Origin: Buddleja alternifolia
Taxonomy: Eukaryota > Streptophyta > Magnoliopsida > Lamiales > Scrophulariaceae
NCBI GenBank assembly: GCA_019426215.1
Contig: CM033396.1
Location: 22,087,101-22,151,100 of the forward strand
Direction of reading: 5' to 3'
DNA: 64,000 nucleotides
In this document: positions 1 to 12,000 of the stretch, in pieces
How the letters are laid out: each line of letters starts with the position of its first letter
Numbering within the stretch: position 1 is the first letter of the stretch
The notes under the pieces: model-generated
What the model was told of the DNA's origin: nothing
The model's database searches: none
What the model saw: the letters and a program-made list of their open reading frames with translations, nothing else
Position numbers and translations under genes: made by a program

Positions 1-807
1 ATAGTAAAACGGTGAAGATGATCTTGGGCTCCTTGATCACACAGACTTCAGCACCAATGAAGATCGTCTTCTTCAAGCTTCTCTCACTCAGAAATACTGC
101 CTGAAAGGGTTCAATCAACTTTTCTCACTCAGATGAAAGGTTGAGGTTTGTCACTAGGGTTTTGTTTGTTTTTGAAAACATCAAACAACTTGGAATATCT
201 CAGTTGAAATTTGAGTTTCTTCTTTGGAAGATGTTTGAGATATTTTTGACTGTTGGAATGTAGATAAAAAGCTCGAAAGATTTGGCTATGGAGTTTCTAA
301 GCTTTTTTTCTCAGGAAATGTGTGTAAGATTTTTGGCAATAGTTTCTCTTCTCTTTTTCGTACGTATCTCGTATATTTTTAGGGTTTGCTGGGGTAAGGT
401 ATTTATAGGCAATTTCTTGGGATCTGTCAGTTGGACACATGTAGGAGCGTGCCCCTCACAGGGCGCGTGAGTATACCTTTTCTCTGACATTCCTAAAAAT
501 TCGCTGAAGCCGATTGGACGGGAGCAGCTGAAATTCTGAATTTTCCTGACAGACTGATCAAAAGGTGGCTTGTCCACAAGTCACATTGGCTCACATTTAA
601 TGCTCTTATCAGACATTTAATGCATTTTGAATTTAATTCTCGTTGGAAATAAATGCCCGTTGAATGATTGCATTTAAGTCCTTCATGACTTGAGGATTTA
701 TTTCAGGTGAATCTGACATAAGTCGCTTAAGGGATTTCGAGCGCTGATCCATAAATCCTGAAATGAGATCTTTTAGCGTTTGACAGACGCTAAGAAGAAA
801 ATCTTTA
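1..807 (-). mobile_element. Sirevirus LTR fragment, subfamily A, cut by window start
   Basis: This stretch matches the inner and right part of the solo LTR at 3338-4837 almost base for base, including the diagnostic stretch around 'aggaaatgtgtgtaag' and the TATA-containing segment (minus strand GCCTATAAATA, near 395-410). It stops abruptly after 'aagaaaatcttta' at about 807, where the solo LTR would continue for another 230 bases. The sequence then jumps into a second LTR of a different subfamily. It is therefore a truncated LTR fused to its neighbour. The short open frames here are not credible genes. Confidence 0.8.
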
Positions 808-1971
808 CTGTCACTAGGGTGTAATCCCAGCTACGTCTTTCTTGTCCTTTTTCACTTGGAGGAATTTACTAGAATGATTTTCGAAGAATCACACAGAATC
901 TTCTACACGATAGTAAAGGGTGAAAATAATCTTGGGCTCCTTGATCACACAAACTTCAGCACCAATGAAGATCGTCTTCTTCAAGCTTCTCTCACTTAGA
1001 AATACTGCCTGAAAGGGTACAACAACTTTTCTCACTCAAATGAAAGGTTGAGGTTTGTCACTAGGGTTTTGTTTGTTTTTGAAAAGATCAAACAACTTGG
1101 AATATCTCGGTTGGAATTTGGGTTTCTTCTTTGGAAGATGTTTGAGATATTTGAGACTGCCTAGAATGTAGATAAAAAGCTTGAAAGATTTGGCTATGGA
1201 GTTTCTAAGCTTTTTCTCAGAAAATGTACGTAAGATTTTTGGCGATAATTTCTCTCCTCTTTTTCGTATGTATCTTGTATGTCTTGTATTATTATCTCAT
1301 TTGTTTAGGGTTTTCTGGGGTAAGGTATTTATAGGTAATTTTTTGGGATCAGTCCGTTGGACACATGTAGGAGCGTGCCTTTCACGCAGCACGTGAGTTT
1401 ACCTAAAGTCTGACATTCCTGAAAATTCGCTGAAGCCGATTGGACGGGAGCAGCTGAAACTCTGAAATTTCTGACAGTCTGGTCAAAAGGTGGCTTGTCC
1501 ACAAGTCACATTAGCTTATCACATTTAATACTCTTATCAGGCATTTAATGCATTTTGAATTTAGTTCCCGTTGAATGATTGCATTTAAGTCCTTCATGAC
1601 TTGAGGATTTATTTCAGGTGAATCTGACGTCGCTCGCTTAAGTGCTTTGAGGGCTTGATTCATAAATCCTGACATGAGGTCCTTTAGCGTTTGACGGACG
1701 CTAAGTAACAAATTTTCATCTCTGGTTGACTTCAGACGCTGATCTTCAACCGCTTCTCTAATAGACTCACCTAGAATTCTATTAGCGACTCAGTATCGAA
1801 TACTTAGTCTAAAATCTACAAAGATAAAAATTACAAGCCTATAATAAATTACAACTTTCAAACGCTTATACATCAATCTATGAAAAAAGGAAACTTACAT
1901 TCTATTTTTGGGGTCTAACATTAAATCCTATCTTGTCATCATCAAAACATCTAACATGAAATTTCCTAACA
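808..1971 (-). mobile_element. 3' LTR of Sirevirus copy 1 (subfamily B, truncated)
   Basis: This segment aligns with about 16147-17321 of the 5' LTR at 15796-17321 and ends in the same CCTAACA. It lacks roughly the first 350 bases in plus orientation (the U5-side end on the element strand), which are replaced by the LTR-A fragment. A polypurine tract, read on the minus strand, adjoins it at 1972-1984, as expected of a 3' LTR of a minus-strand element. The breakpoint could be a few bases either side of 808. Confidence 0.75.
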
Positions 1972-1984
1972 ATTTCCCCCTTTT
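1972..1984 (-). promoter_or_regulatory. Polypurine tract of Sirevirus copy 1
   Basis: Immediately right of the LTR end the plus strand reads atttccccctttt, that is AAAAGGGGGAAAT on the element strand. It directly precedes the 3' LTR and has the A-then-G run that primes plus-strand synthesis. The identical tract adjoins the left LTR of the young Sirevirus at 28011-28023. Confidence 0.75.
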
Positions 1985-3337
1985 TGATGATGTCAAGACT
2001 TTTAACTCTTATAACTCTTTTATAATTTAAGAGTACCTTAAAAGAAAAGGCCCAAAGGAATATAAGTTAGCATTTGAAAAGTTAGTAAAGTTAGCTGAAG
2101 TTAGATTAGCTTCAACAAGATGTTTCAGCGTTAAAACATTCATTCATTGAAAGAATTAAAGCATACATGTTTTACACTGAAAGAAAATCATAAATAAAAC
2201 AGAAAGAAAAACATAAAAGGAATCCAGTCACTTTTTCTGTCGCTTCGCTCTTTCTTCGCCTTGTAGAACTTCTAACGCTAAGTCCAACAAGAGACGATCA
2301 ATATCGATCATTGTCGTATGTTGAACTTCATCGTAATCATGCCTACGAAGTCTGGCGCTTTCATTTAGCTTTAACAACCTTTCCGTCCAGTCCCTTGGTG
2401 GAATACCAAATTCACGAATTAAATCATGATAGATATCTCTTTGTCGATCATTTGACGGTCTCTAATTGATAGGTCGTTGTAACGGTCCGGCATATGCAGA
2501 AAATCCCATACTTTCTAAGAACTCGGGGTCCAACTCTGGAAGCGCGTACTTTCTGAGATAATACCTTGGCTTTCTTTTCTTGGATAGCATTTTCTTAATG
2601 CTTACTAATTCTTCAAACAATGAACGCCACTGTTTATTATCTGTCTTGGAAATCGCTATGGACTTTTTTTTATCTTCCCCTTTCTTGACATTATTAAGGG
2701 AGGTTTTGAGTTCAGCGACATCTCTGCGCAAGAGTCTAACTTCTTCTACGAGAAGAGCAACTTGTTGAGCGACACTCTGAGCGGCGGCATCGGATGAAGC
2801 GTGTCTTTCAGTATCGGCCAATGCGCTCTGAGCTAAGTGACAGTTGAATTCAGATGAGAGCTCAGCGATAAGAGGTGATATGCTTTGCATGATAGCAATA
2901 ATGCTTTTATTTCCAGCATTTCCAATATCTCGACTCCGCGTATCCGACACTATGCGGATATGTCTATCAGCAGCCTCAAAGATCTTGGAGCAGGAACCCT
3001 CAATGTTGGTAAGCGAGTTCCGGACTGCCTGTCTGAAGTCTCTGGCTTCTGAATTGCTCTCGAAATCTGAATCAGAAGAAGGACGCTCTGGGGACGGGAG
3101 AAGTCCGTAAGAACTTGAAACTGCAGCCTTACCTTTGGATTTATCTCTGGTAAAAGGTTCTTCAGGCTGTTGAGCAATTTCAGCGTGCACTTCTTCAATC
3201 GCTTGATCCATGATAGGATTTGCAATCGCTGGGGGCTCGACTACTGGGGCGCTAGAAGAATCTGGCAAAGAAGCCTCAGGATGTTGAGCGACTTCCGCAG
3301 TAAGAGCAATGTCTTCTTCAATAATTTGGATAGATGG

Positions 3338-4837
3338 TGGTGGTCCCAAGTGGCATACGAAAGGGTTTAGAAGGGGGGGGGGAAGTTGAATAGACTCTGA
3401 AGTCCTTTTCGACTTCAAAAATTTCGTATCACTTTAAAAGTTTGAGCGCTTTGGATGACTGAGCGCTTGGGTCAGACGCTTCAGAAAAGTTAACTTAGAC
3501 TTAGTGATTTTAGCAGTTTACCAAAGTAGGGCAACACTTAGATCGCTTAATCAGGGTTAGCACAGCGGAAATGAGTTTTAGCGTTCTTTTAGTCAACTTA
3601 ATCGCTTTGCACTTTAACTTGTCTCTTTGAAAGATAAATGATGTAATAAAAATAATAATAAGACAAATAAAATAAATGACACAAGATATATAAGGTTCAC
3701 TGGGTGGTGTAATCCCAGCTACGTCCTTCTTCTCCTTTTTCACTTGGAGGAATTTACTAAAATGATTTTCGAAGAGTCACACAGAATCTTCTACACAATA
3801 GTAAAACAGTGAAGATGATCTTGGGCTCCTTGATCACACAGACTTCAGCACTAATGAAAATCGTCTTCTTCAAGCTTCTTTCACACAGAAATACTGCCTG
3901 AAAAGGTTCAATCAACTTTTCTCACTCAGATGAAAGGTTGAGGTTTGTCACTAGGATTTTGTTTGTTTTTGAAAAGATCAAACAACTTGGAATATCTCAG
4001 TTGAAATTTGAGTTTCTTCTTTGGAAGATGTTTGAGATATTTTTGACTGTTGGAATGTAGATAAAAAGCTCGAAAGATTTGGCTATGGAGTTTCTAAGCT
4101 TTTTTTCTCAGGAAATGTGCGTAAGATTTTTGGCAATAGTTTCTCTTCTCTTTTTCGTACGTATCTTGTATATTTTTAGGGTTTGCTGGGGTAAGGTATT
4201 TATAGGCAATTTCTTGGGATCTGTCAGTTGGACACATGTAGGAGCATGCCTCTCACGGGGCGCGCGAGTATACCTTTTCTCTGACATTCCTGAAAATTCG
4301 CTGAAGCCGATTGGACAGGAGCAGCTGAAATTCTGAATTTTCCTGACAGTCTGATCAAAAGGTGGCTTGTCCACAAGTCACATTGGCTTATCACATTTAA
4401 TGCTCTTATCAGGCATTTAATGCATTTTGAATTTAATTCCCGTTGGAAATAAATGCCCGTTGAATGATTGCATTTAAGTCCTTCATGACTTGAGGATTTA
4501 TTTCAGGTGAATCTGACATAAGTCGCTTGAGGGATTTCGAGCGTTGATCCATAAATCTTGAAATGAGATCTTTTAGCGTTTGACAGACGCTAAGAAGAAA
4601 ATCTTTATCTCCGGTTGACTTCAGACGCTGGTCTTCAACTTCTTCTCTAATAGGTTCACCTAGAATTCTACTAGCGATTTAGTCGCTAAGACTTAGTCTA
4701 AAGCCTATAATGAATTACAATTTTCAAACGCTTATACATCATTCTATGAAAAACGGAAACTTACATTGTATTTTTGGGGTCTAACATTGAATCCTATCTC
4801 GTCATCATCAAAACATCTAACATGAAATTTCCTAACA
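3338..4837 (-). mobile_element. Sirevirus solo LTR (1,500 bp) inside copy 1 third ORF
   Basis: It begins TGGTGGTCCC and ends CCTAACA, flanked by the 5-bp direct repeat gatgg at 3333-3337 and 4838-4842. Removing it and one duplication rejoins the coding frame on either side. No primer-binding site or internal sequence is attached, so it is a solo LTR left by LTR-LTR recombination. A TATA box lies on the minus strand near 4192-4206. It belongs to subfamily A, like the fragment at 1-807. Confidence 0.92.
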
Positions 4838-6491
4838 GATGGAGAAGGTTCTCTAATACCAATGACCCAGAGGGGGCCAAGGGCTTCCATCACATGCGTT
4901 GGACTGATCAGGCTAGATTGCGGGATAATTAATATAGCGTCTTCGCGCTCTTCGGTACTTAGTGCAAGTTGCACACCTTCCGGTAAAGCAATCCCTGAAG
5001 TATAACAGTTGAAGAAGTCCAAAATCAAAGGCATGAGCGCTTGAGCTGCTTCTTGGTCCACTGGCCTAAGCAGCGAGATCATCTTGGCCACTTGAATATT
5101 TGATTCACTAAAGAGCACAGGGTGAAGAGTATATCCTTTGAAATTGTATCACCTGAAATAGTGATTGAAACCGGTGTCCAGCGCTTGCGCATTTTCAAAC
5201 ACTGCTCTCATGGCTCTGTGGAACTTTGCGAACTCAGCGTGTTCATTCGAAACATCCACATGAATCTGATTCTGGTCTGGAAAAAATGGTCGTTTACTTG
5301 ATGAAGCGTCTTCATTGAGGTCAAGAAAGACTCGTTGAACAAATCCTGCATGAGGATGCAAAACGTAGCGTCCGCCTTAGCTGCATAAGGCAAGTTGCTG
5401 GCGAATGTAGCTTTCGATTGGTTGACTATATCGTGACAAAGCGCTAACATTCCCTGCAATAATCTAACGCTGTTGAAGCAAAAAGGTTACATAACCTCGG
5501 CGTCTGTACTCTATTCCGAATTCGAACAAAATGGGATATCTGATCAGTTCTTCAATGGTGTAAAAGTGAAGAACAAATTCGTCAGCCCACCTGGCTGTAT
5601 TTGTCATCCAACGTTTTCCAAGTTTGTCCGCTCTCTTTTGCTCTTTATTAGCGGCAAGGAACTTCTCAAAACGTTCTATTTTTTCGTCATAGTCGTCAGC
5701 CTATAATCTGGCTAGATATTCAAAAGCCTCATCTTCTATCCATGAGTTGACCGGATTTGGGCGCTCCGCAACAAGCGGTCCTTTACCTTTCCATAACTTA
5801 AGTGGATTAGGAGAGAGAGCGTTCTGGGGAGACTTGACAACGGAGGGGAGAGCCGAATAGCCTATCTTGTTGAGATCTTCCTCATCTGGATTTTTGTTCC
5901 AATCACCCATGTGGGGGTTCTTGAAAACAATCTTACTTTGGCTCAGAGGATAAAAGGACTCGTCCGAGCGACCGTTTGAATTGAAACGCTGAAGATCAAA
6001 GTCAGCTCTGTTGAAAACTGGACGACGAATATACTCAAAGTGGGATTGAAGACGCTCCAAGTTATATAGTCCTAGATTGGCAATACGCTCGACAACTTCA
6101 AACTTGTGAGAGTTGGACATATCGGGCCGATGGAGAGTTGTTTGAAATTGTATTTCGAACTCGGCAAGCGTTTGAGTGTCTCGTTCTCTGGCGGCATAAT
6201 AGAATTCAACATCTGGAGTATATCCACGCGGGAAGAAATTGATGACACGAGGAGGAGGTCCCATTGGCGTGGGAACAATGTCAATCGCTTCTGTTGGGAT
6301 GGGGGCCACTTCTATCGACCGCTCAGCGTTTAAAGTCGCTTCACTGGCTGATGATGTTTCAGCGTCAGGAAAGGCTTGAGATGCTTCTTTAGCGATATCC
6401 ACAACAGTTGCCATATCCACATCTACTTCAACTGGAATCTCAGATGAAAGAGGGGCATCAGCAATTGGTGCCTCCTGAGGTACATCATGAG

Positions 6492-6574
6492 CTGATACAT
6501 GTAAGCAATTGAGAAAAGCAAGCAAAAATTTCCACTAAGTAGAAATTTAGAAAAGAAAAGACTAAATCGCTTAC
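6492..6574 (-). other. Probable intron 2 (83 nt) in copy 1 third ORF
   Basis: The donor is CAGG|GTAAGC and the acceptor GTATCAG|CTCAT on the minus strand, again phase 1 and strongly T-rich inside. After removal the 180-nt middle exon runs in frame into the open frame that begins at 6491. Donor context, phase and length match intron 1, which suggests the two arose by duplication of one intron-exon unit. Confidence 0.6.
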
Positions 6575-6754
6575 CCTGAGGAATATCATCGACTATTTCA
6601 GTCGCTTGATCTGTTTCTTGGATAGGTTCCTCAGGCTCTTGGACAACTTCTTCTGGATCTAAGTCGAGAAAAGAAGTTATAGGATCAGCACGAATGGGAA
6701 TATCTAATTCTTCAAGAGTGTTGAGAACATATTGAATATCTGTTTCACATTGTG

Positions 6755-6835
6755 CTGAAAGAGTTTTTATCCTAGCGTTAGAGACTTAGAAACTAACGAG
6801 GAAATGATAGACTAATTTGCTTAGCAAATACTTAC
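6755..6835 (-). other. Probable intron 1 (81 nt) in copy 1 third ORF
   Basis: On the minus strand the donor is CAGG|GTAAGTA and the acceptor TTTCAG|CACAA, with a T-rich tract between. Splicing is phase 1: the G before the donor plus CA after the acceptor makes one codon. The unspliced frame meets a stop inside this interval. Removing it opens a 180-nt exon with no stop (6575-6754). The young Sirevirus copy has continuous coding sequence at the matching place. Confidence 0.6.
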
Positions 6836-8126
6836 CCTGAACACTAGAAAGCCTCTCAGATTGAGTAGCGGCTTGAGGATCTGAGTTGATTTCGGGAACA
6901 GCGTCTGAAGGAGGAACGTTTACTGACTCTCTAAGCTCTGGTTTCGCTGAAGCGCTAGAGGAGGCTGCGGGAGTAGAAAGAAGAGTACGTCTTCGTGCAA
7001 GTGGTACTTCTTCTTCTACTACTTCCTCTTCCTCGGGAACGGAAAAGATAAACGCTGGAGGAGGCGATGGAGATTTAGGAGAGGGAGAAGGAGAAGGAGA
7101 AGGAATATTTTGCTTCTTTTTGGGCTCCGACTTCTTCTTCTTGGGTTCAGGCTTCTGTTTCTTTGCTGGCTTGGATGGCTCAGTGACTATGAGAACTATC
7201 TTTCTCTTAGGTCGCTTGACCACCACTTCTTCTTCGGATGAAGAGGATGATGATGAAGAGGAAGACGCTTGATCTTCATCATCACTACGAACAACTCCTA
7301 AAGCACGAAGTCGCTCACGCTCTTCTTTTGGATCAGCTGCACCACCTATCTTCCTTGGCTTTTGCAGCTCACCGATCATTTTCTTTCCGAAGAATTTTGT
7401 CGCTGGAATCTTTTTGCCAAAAGAGTTTGTATAACCGCAAGCGCTAAGAATACGACTTAGCACAATCCCATAAGGCTTGGGATTCACTGACTTGGCCATC
7501 GCTGCCTTGAAACGATTAAAAACGTAGAGAGACCAATTTACTTTTAATTTGGTCAGAATGGCCACCATCATCTTGTATTGAATGTTTGTAACTTTATTGA
7601 ATGTCCCTTTTCTGCATTAGATCATCTTTGAACATATATCCGCGAGAATAACGTATTCGCCCTTCATATCGTTTTTCTTGAAGTTCGGCTCATATGCAGT
7701 ATCAACATCTTCTTTCTTGACCAATTCCCAGACTTTTGTTGCATCTCCGAGATTGACGTGTTCCACCTCAGTGTCATCATTGGGTAGAACCAACAATGAA
7801 GAAATCAAGGAAGGGGTGAGAACAAAAGTCTCTTTAGAAAAAGGGAAGACGCAGAATATGGAATTTCCGTCTTCAGAAATCTGGGCATTGTTGAAAAAGT
7901 AGAGAGATTCGTCTTCAAAGTAGTTGAAAATAGTAGTGATCATATCTCTCAAACCAGATTCTTGAACGAGTGGAAGAATCATTCGAAGAGGAAAGTTCTG
8001 GTTATCAAACAGGTAGTCCCAGTTAACCAGAAATCCGGCGTTAACAGTAACTGGTTTTTCAGCACGGGAAGTTTTTCCGGTAGCAGACTTGGATGATTTG
8101 GAAGATTTTGAAGCTTTGGGTGTCAT

Positions 8127-9001
8127 TGCTGAAAGTTTGAAAGCTTTTTGAGAGAGAGAAGTATTTGCCTTGAGAGAGATGAAGAGTTTTACAGTAGAGA
8201 GAATTTGGGAAAGTGATAAAGTCTGACTGTAAAAATCTTGAAAGGTTTAAATAGAGGCAAAAAGTAACTTCTCAATGGCTACGATTTTGACACGTGGATA
8301 GTCAAAGAGTTTGAGTTTTGAACGGATTCAAATCTGATACGTTTTAAAAAAAAGGATGCAAAAAGTGCGGTAGAATAGTTTATCAGTTACCAAAAAGAGC
8401 GAAATTTTGGGATCCGCAGTTACCAAATTAATTGAAAACCTATTGAAAAGATTTGAAATTTTCAGCGTGAAATACACGCGCCTGATAGTACATTGACACG
8501 TAATCAGACTCGTGCAGACCTGCACTATCTCGGTTTTAGATAAAGGTGATTAACCGTCAGTTTGATTTGATAGACACGTGTGGGTAGTTATCAAATCTAA
8601 TCTTTTGGTCTTATCCACACGCTATCTTTTTATCGATGAAAACTATGCATGATTTTCTGAAAGAGAAATTTCTTAGCGTTAAATTGGGAATTTTCTTAAC
8701 GCTGAAGACTTTTTATAAAATAATTTTAAACTGATAAAGATCAATCGCTAGTTGAAAACTTAAGACATTTTATTTTATAAGCGGTCAGATTGTTATGCAT
8801 AAATGTAAACGCTAATGATCAATGCATAGGATTTTTAAAGTCATTTTTGATCATAGTCGCTTACTTACTGAAGTAAGTACAGTTTTAAAGTTCCCCCTAA
8901 AATTGATGACTTGTTTAAGATTTTTGTCAAAATGCTTTAGACATAAACATAAGGTGGATTCCCCCTAAATTATATGCCTATTAAATATGATGCTTTATGA
9001 T
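8127..9001 (-). other. Sirevirus copy 1 spacer between pol and third ORF
   Basis: No credible gene is visible. The stretch carries two internal polypurine-like tracts (plus strand ttccccctaaaa at 8891 and attccccctaaat near 8958), the second embedded in a block also conserved after pol in the young copy. It probably serves as leader for the third ORF. Many AGCG/CGCT words occur, as elsewhere in these elements. Confidence 0.6.
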
Positions 9002-12000
9002 TTAAGCGTTTAAATCAATCATACCTAATTCACTTCTCAAAGTGAGAAAGCGTTGTTCATTGAGCGCTTTGGTGAAGATATCCGCCAATTGTTTGTCAGT
9101 TCCAATGAAGTGCGTGGAGATATCTTTCTTTTGAACATGGTCACGCAAGAAATGGTATCTAATGTCAATGTGTTTCGTTCTAGAATGAAGGACAGGATTT
9201 TGGGTCAAAGCTAAAGCGCTTTGCTGATCACAATGGATTGGGGTAGGACCTAAGATGACTCCATAGTCTCTAAGTTGTTGCCTCATCCAAAGAATTTGCG
9301 CACAACAGCTCCCGACGGCTATATATTCTGCTTCAGCGGTAGAAGTCGCTATGGATTATTGTTTCTTACTATGCCACGAAACTAGTCTATCACCTAGAAA
9401 TTGACATGTACCACTAGTACTTTTCCTATCTATTTTGCATCCTGCAAAATCTGTGTCTGAATAACTAATTAGTTCAAAAGGAGAGTCCCGTGGATACCAT
9501 AAGCCCACATTTTGTGTGCCTTTTGGGTATTTAAGGATTCTCTTGGCAGCATTTAAGTGTGATTCTCTAGGATCAACTTGAAAGCGTGCACACATGCATA
9601 CCGAAAACATAATATCCTGTCTACTAGCGGTAAGATAAAGAAGTGATCCAATGATACCTCTATAGTTAGTGATATCAATTTTCTTCCCACTTTCATCTTT
9701 ATCTAACTTAAGTGTTTGGCTCATTGGAATTTTTGAAGATGATGCATTTTCCATACCAAAATTCTTAATCATATCTCTTGTATATTTAGCTTGGTTTATA
9801 AATATTCCATTAGGGAGTTGTTTAACTTGTAATCCTAAGAAGAAAGTTAATTCACCCATCATGCTCATTTCAAATTGATCTTGCATCATTTTCGAAAATT
9901 TCTCACACAATCGCTTATTTGTAGAACCAAATATAATATCATCAACATAGATATGGACTAAGAGAATATCTTCATTATGGGTAATTTTAAATAACGCTGT
10001 GTCAACGCTGCCTTTTGAAAAGCCTTTACCTATAAGGAAGATAGAGAGAGTGTCATATGATAAGAGGTGTTTTTACGTGTTTTTAAGAACGTAATTCTTA
10101 TGATTTGGATTCACTTATTGCTTAAATCATGTCACATTTGCATTTAATAGGTGTGTTAAGTGAATACAGGTAATAAATGAGAATACATGAAGAAAAGGGA
10201 AGAAAAACGATGTACAAAACAAGTTCAAGCATGTTTTTCAACACCTAGGCGGTTTATGCATCTCCTACCACATTCGAGCGATAATTCCGTATATTTCGAG
10301 ACCGACTTAGACAAAGTTTCCTTCTACAAAGTTTTAGATGTATGTCTTAGCTTCAAATGGGAACTTGAAACATCCAAATCGGAGGTCTATAGAGATAATT
10401 GTGAAGGAAATACGATTGCTGCGCCGAACAGAGAAGTACATGTGTCAGGATACGCCCCAGCGCCCTCCTAGTCATGCCTAGGCATGGATAGTCCGAATGT
10501 TACTCCTTTTTCAGCCTAAATTCCAGAATTATATGATGGGTAAGAATCACTTTTGGCCATAATTCAGCACATGTGTTGAGGGGTTGTCATAAGTGTGTTT
10601 CTTGGTAGATTTACTTTATGGGCGCCAAATCAGAAACAACCTCCATGTTGAAACGTAATTTAGGTATACTTAGAGACCGAATTGGATAAAATGTCCTTCT
10701 ACAAAGTTGTAGATATATGTGTTATCTGAACATGGGGACTTGAATCATCCAATTTGGAGATCTGTGGAGACGTTTATGAGGAAAATACTAAGACTGCGCT
10801 GGAAAGCAAGAAAATGGCAGCATGCATGTGTTTTGTTGAAGTTTTCACATGGCTATGCTTGGTGGAATTCTTAATGGCCGAAAGTTCAACATTTTTTAGA
10901 TGGTTGGAATCTTAAAAGCCAAACTTTAAGCATCACCTTAGGTGGAATTCTCATTGGGGAACTTTAATGGGAATTCTTAATGCATACTTTAGTGGAATTT
11001 TTGGCTATAAAAGGAGGGGGAACCCATACTCTTCATCATTCACTATCAATTTCAGATTTTTGGAGGAGAGGGGGGCAGCCCCTAATCTAATTTCTCCACC
11101 ATTCATCTCCATTCTTCATCACTCTTGGAGGGGAAAACTAGAGGAAGGAAAAGAGCTTGGGGATTGAAGGCTCAACTTCAAGATCCATCATCATTCACCA
11201 TTTAGGGAGTTTTTAAGAGCTTTTCATTTCATTTATGTCTATGAATATTCCTCTTATGTCTTTTATGCTTTCAATTATGAACTAAATTCGTAAGACTAGG
11301 GCCATGTAAGGCCAAATTGTGATATATGCTTACAATAGATGATTGTTGAGGTTGTTCTTATATTGTTATGTGATGTGAATTGTGTTTTTGTCTATCTTGC
11401 ATATACTTGATCACTATATGTTAGAATCTTATGCCTAGGTTAATATTTCGGGAGAAAATTGACTTAGGGTGCAAGAAATTCACATCATGACCCGCAACTA
11501 ATGAGGAATTGCCCTAGACATAGGTAAAGATTCCCGGGTGAAGTCGTTCGATTCAAATCGAGTGAACTCTAGTACATTAATGCATGTTTAGTGGTTAGAT
11601 TTCCGGATAGGGATATTTGGGAAATCACGATCTAAGTATAGGAGTTTATACGCGAGACATCGGTTATTCTCTACCTTAGGAGTTTTCACCATAACAATAT
11701 AAGAGTAATTCTACAACAAGAGCCTTTATAAGTATATTTGATCAATTTGGACCTAGCATGTGCCTTAGTCTCCCTTTATAATTGGTTTTAATTCATTTGC
11801 ATAACCTTGTTCTTATTGCACACGTTTTTACATTTAAGTTACTTTTATTGTGGTTGTTTTTTTGTATAAAATCATAAACTAGAATTCAAGTCTCCGTGGT
11901 TCGACAACCCGGACTTTTCGTCCACACTTATTACTACACACGACTAGTGCACTTGCTATTATAGCACGTTAGCTTTTAGCGTGTCATCATACCACGCTCT

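Larger units (their letters stand above)
2228..8126 (-). pseudogene. Third ORF ('env-like') of Sirevirus copy 1, interrupted
   Basis: Starts at ATG 8126 and ends at TGA 2228-2230. It is collinear with the third ORF of the young Sirevirus (28193-32100). The N-terminal part resembles the domain databases call a putative plant transposon protein (from memory). The middle is rich in Ser/Glu/Pro and Lys, with a long Ser run and basic patches. The C-terminal part (about 2462-3337) has heptad-like spacing suggesting a coiled coil. I see no signal peptide or convincing membrane segment, so 'envelope' is positional only. Lesions are in-frame stops at 7617-7619, 5701-5703, 5149-5151 and 2462-2464, frameshifts near 5470 and 5390, and a 1.5 kb solo LTR at 3338-4837. 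Two apparent introns (6755-6835 and 6492-6574) restore the frame exactly when removed. Confidence 0.75.

Noticed and set aside
282..470. Short plus-strand frames repeated in each Sirevirus LTR (282-470, 1181-1396, 4079-4336, 16523-16747)
   Set aside because: They recur because LTRs recur. Lengths and frames change between copies, and they lie around the LTR TATA box on the opposite strand.
6886..7272. 128-residue plus-strand frame rich in Gly, Ser and Glu
   Set aside because: It is the mirror of the Ser/Pro/Lys-rich stretch of the minus-strand third ORF; low-complexity coding often leaves the reverse strand open.
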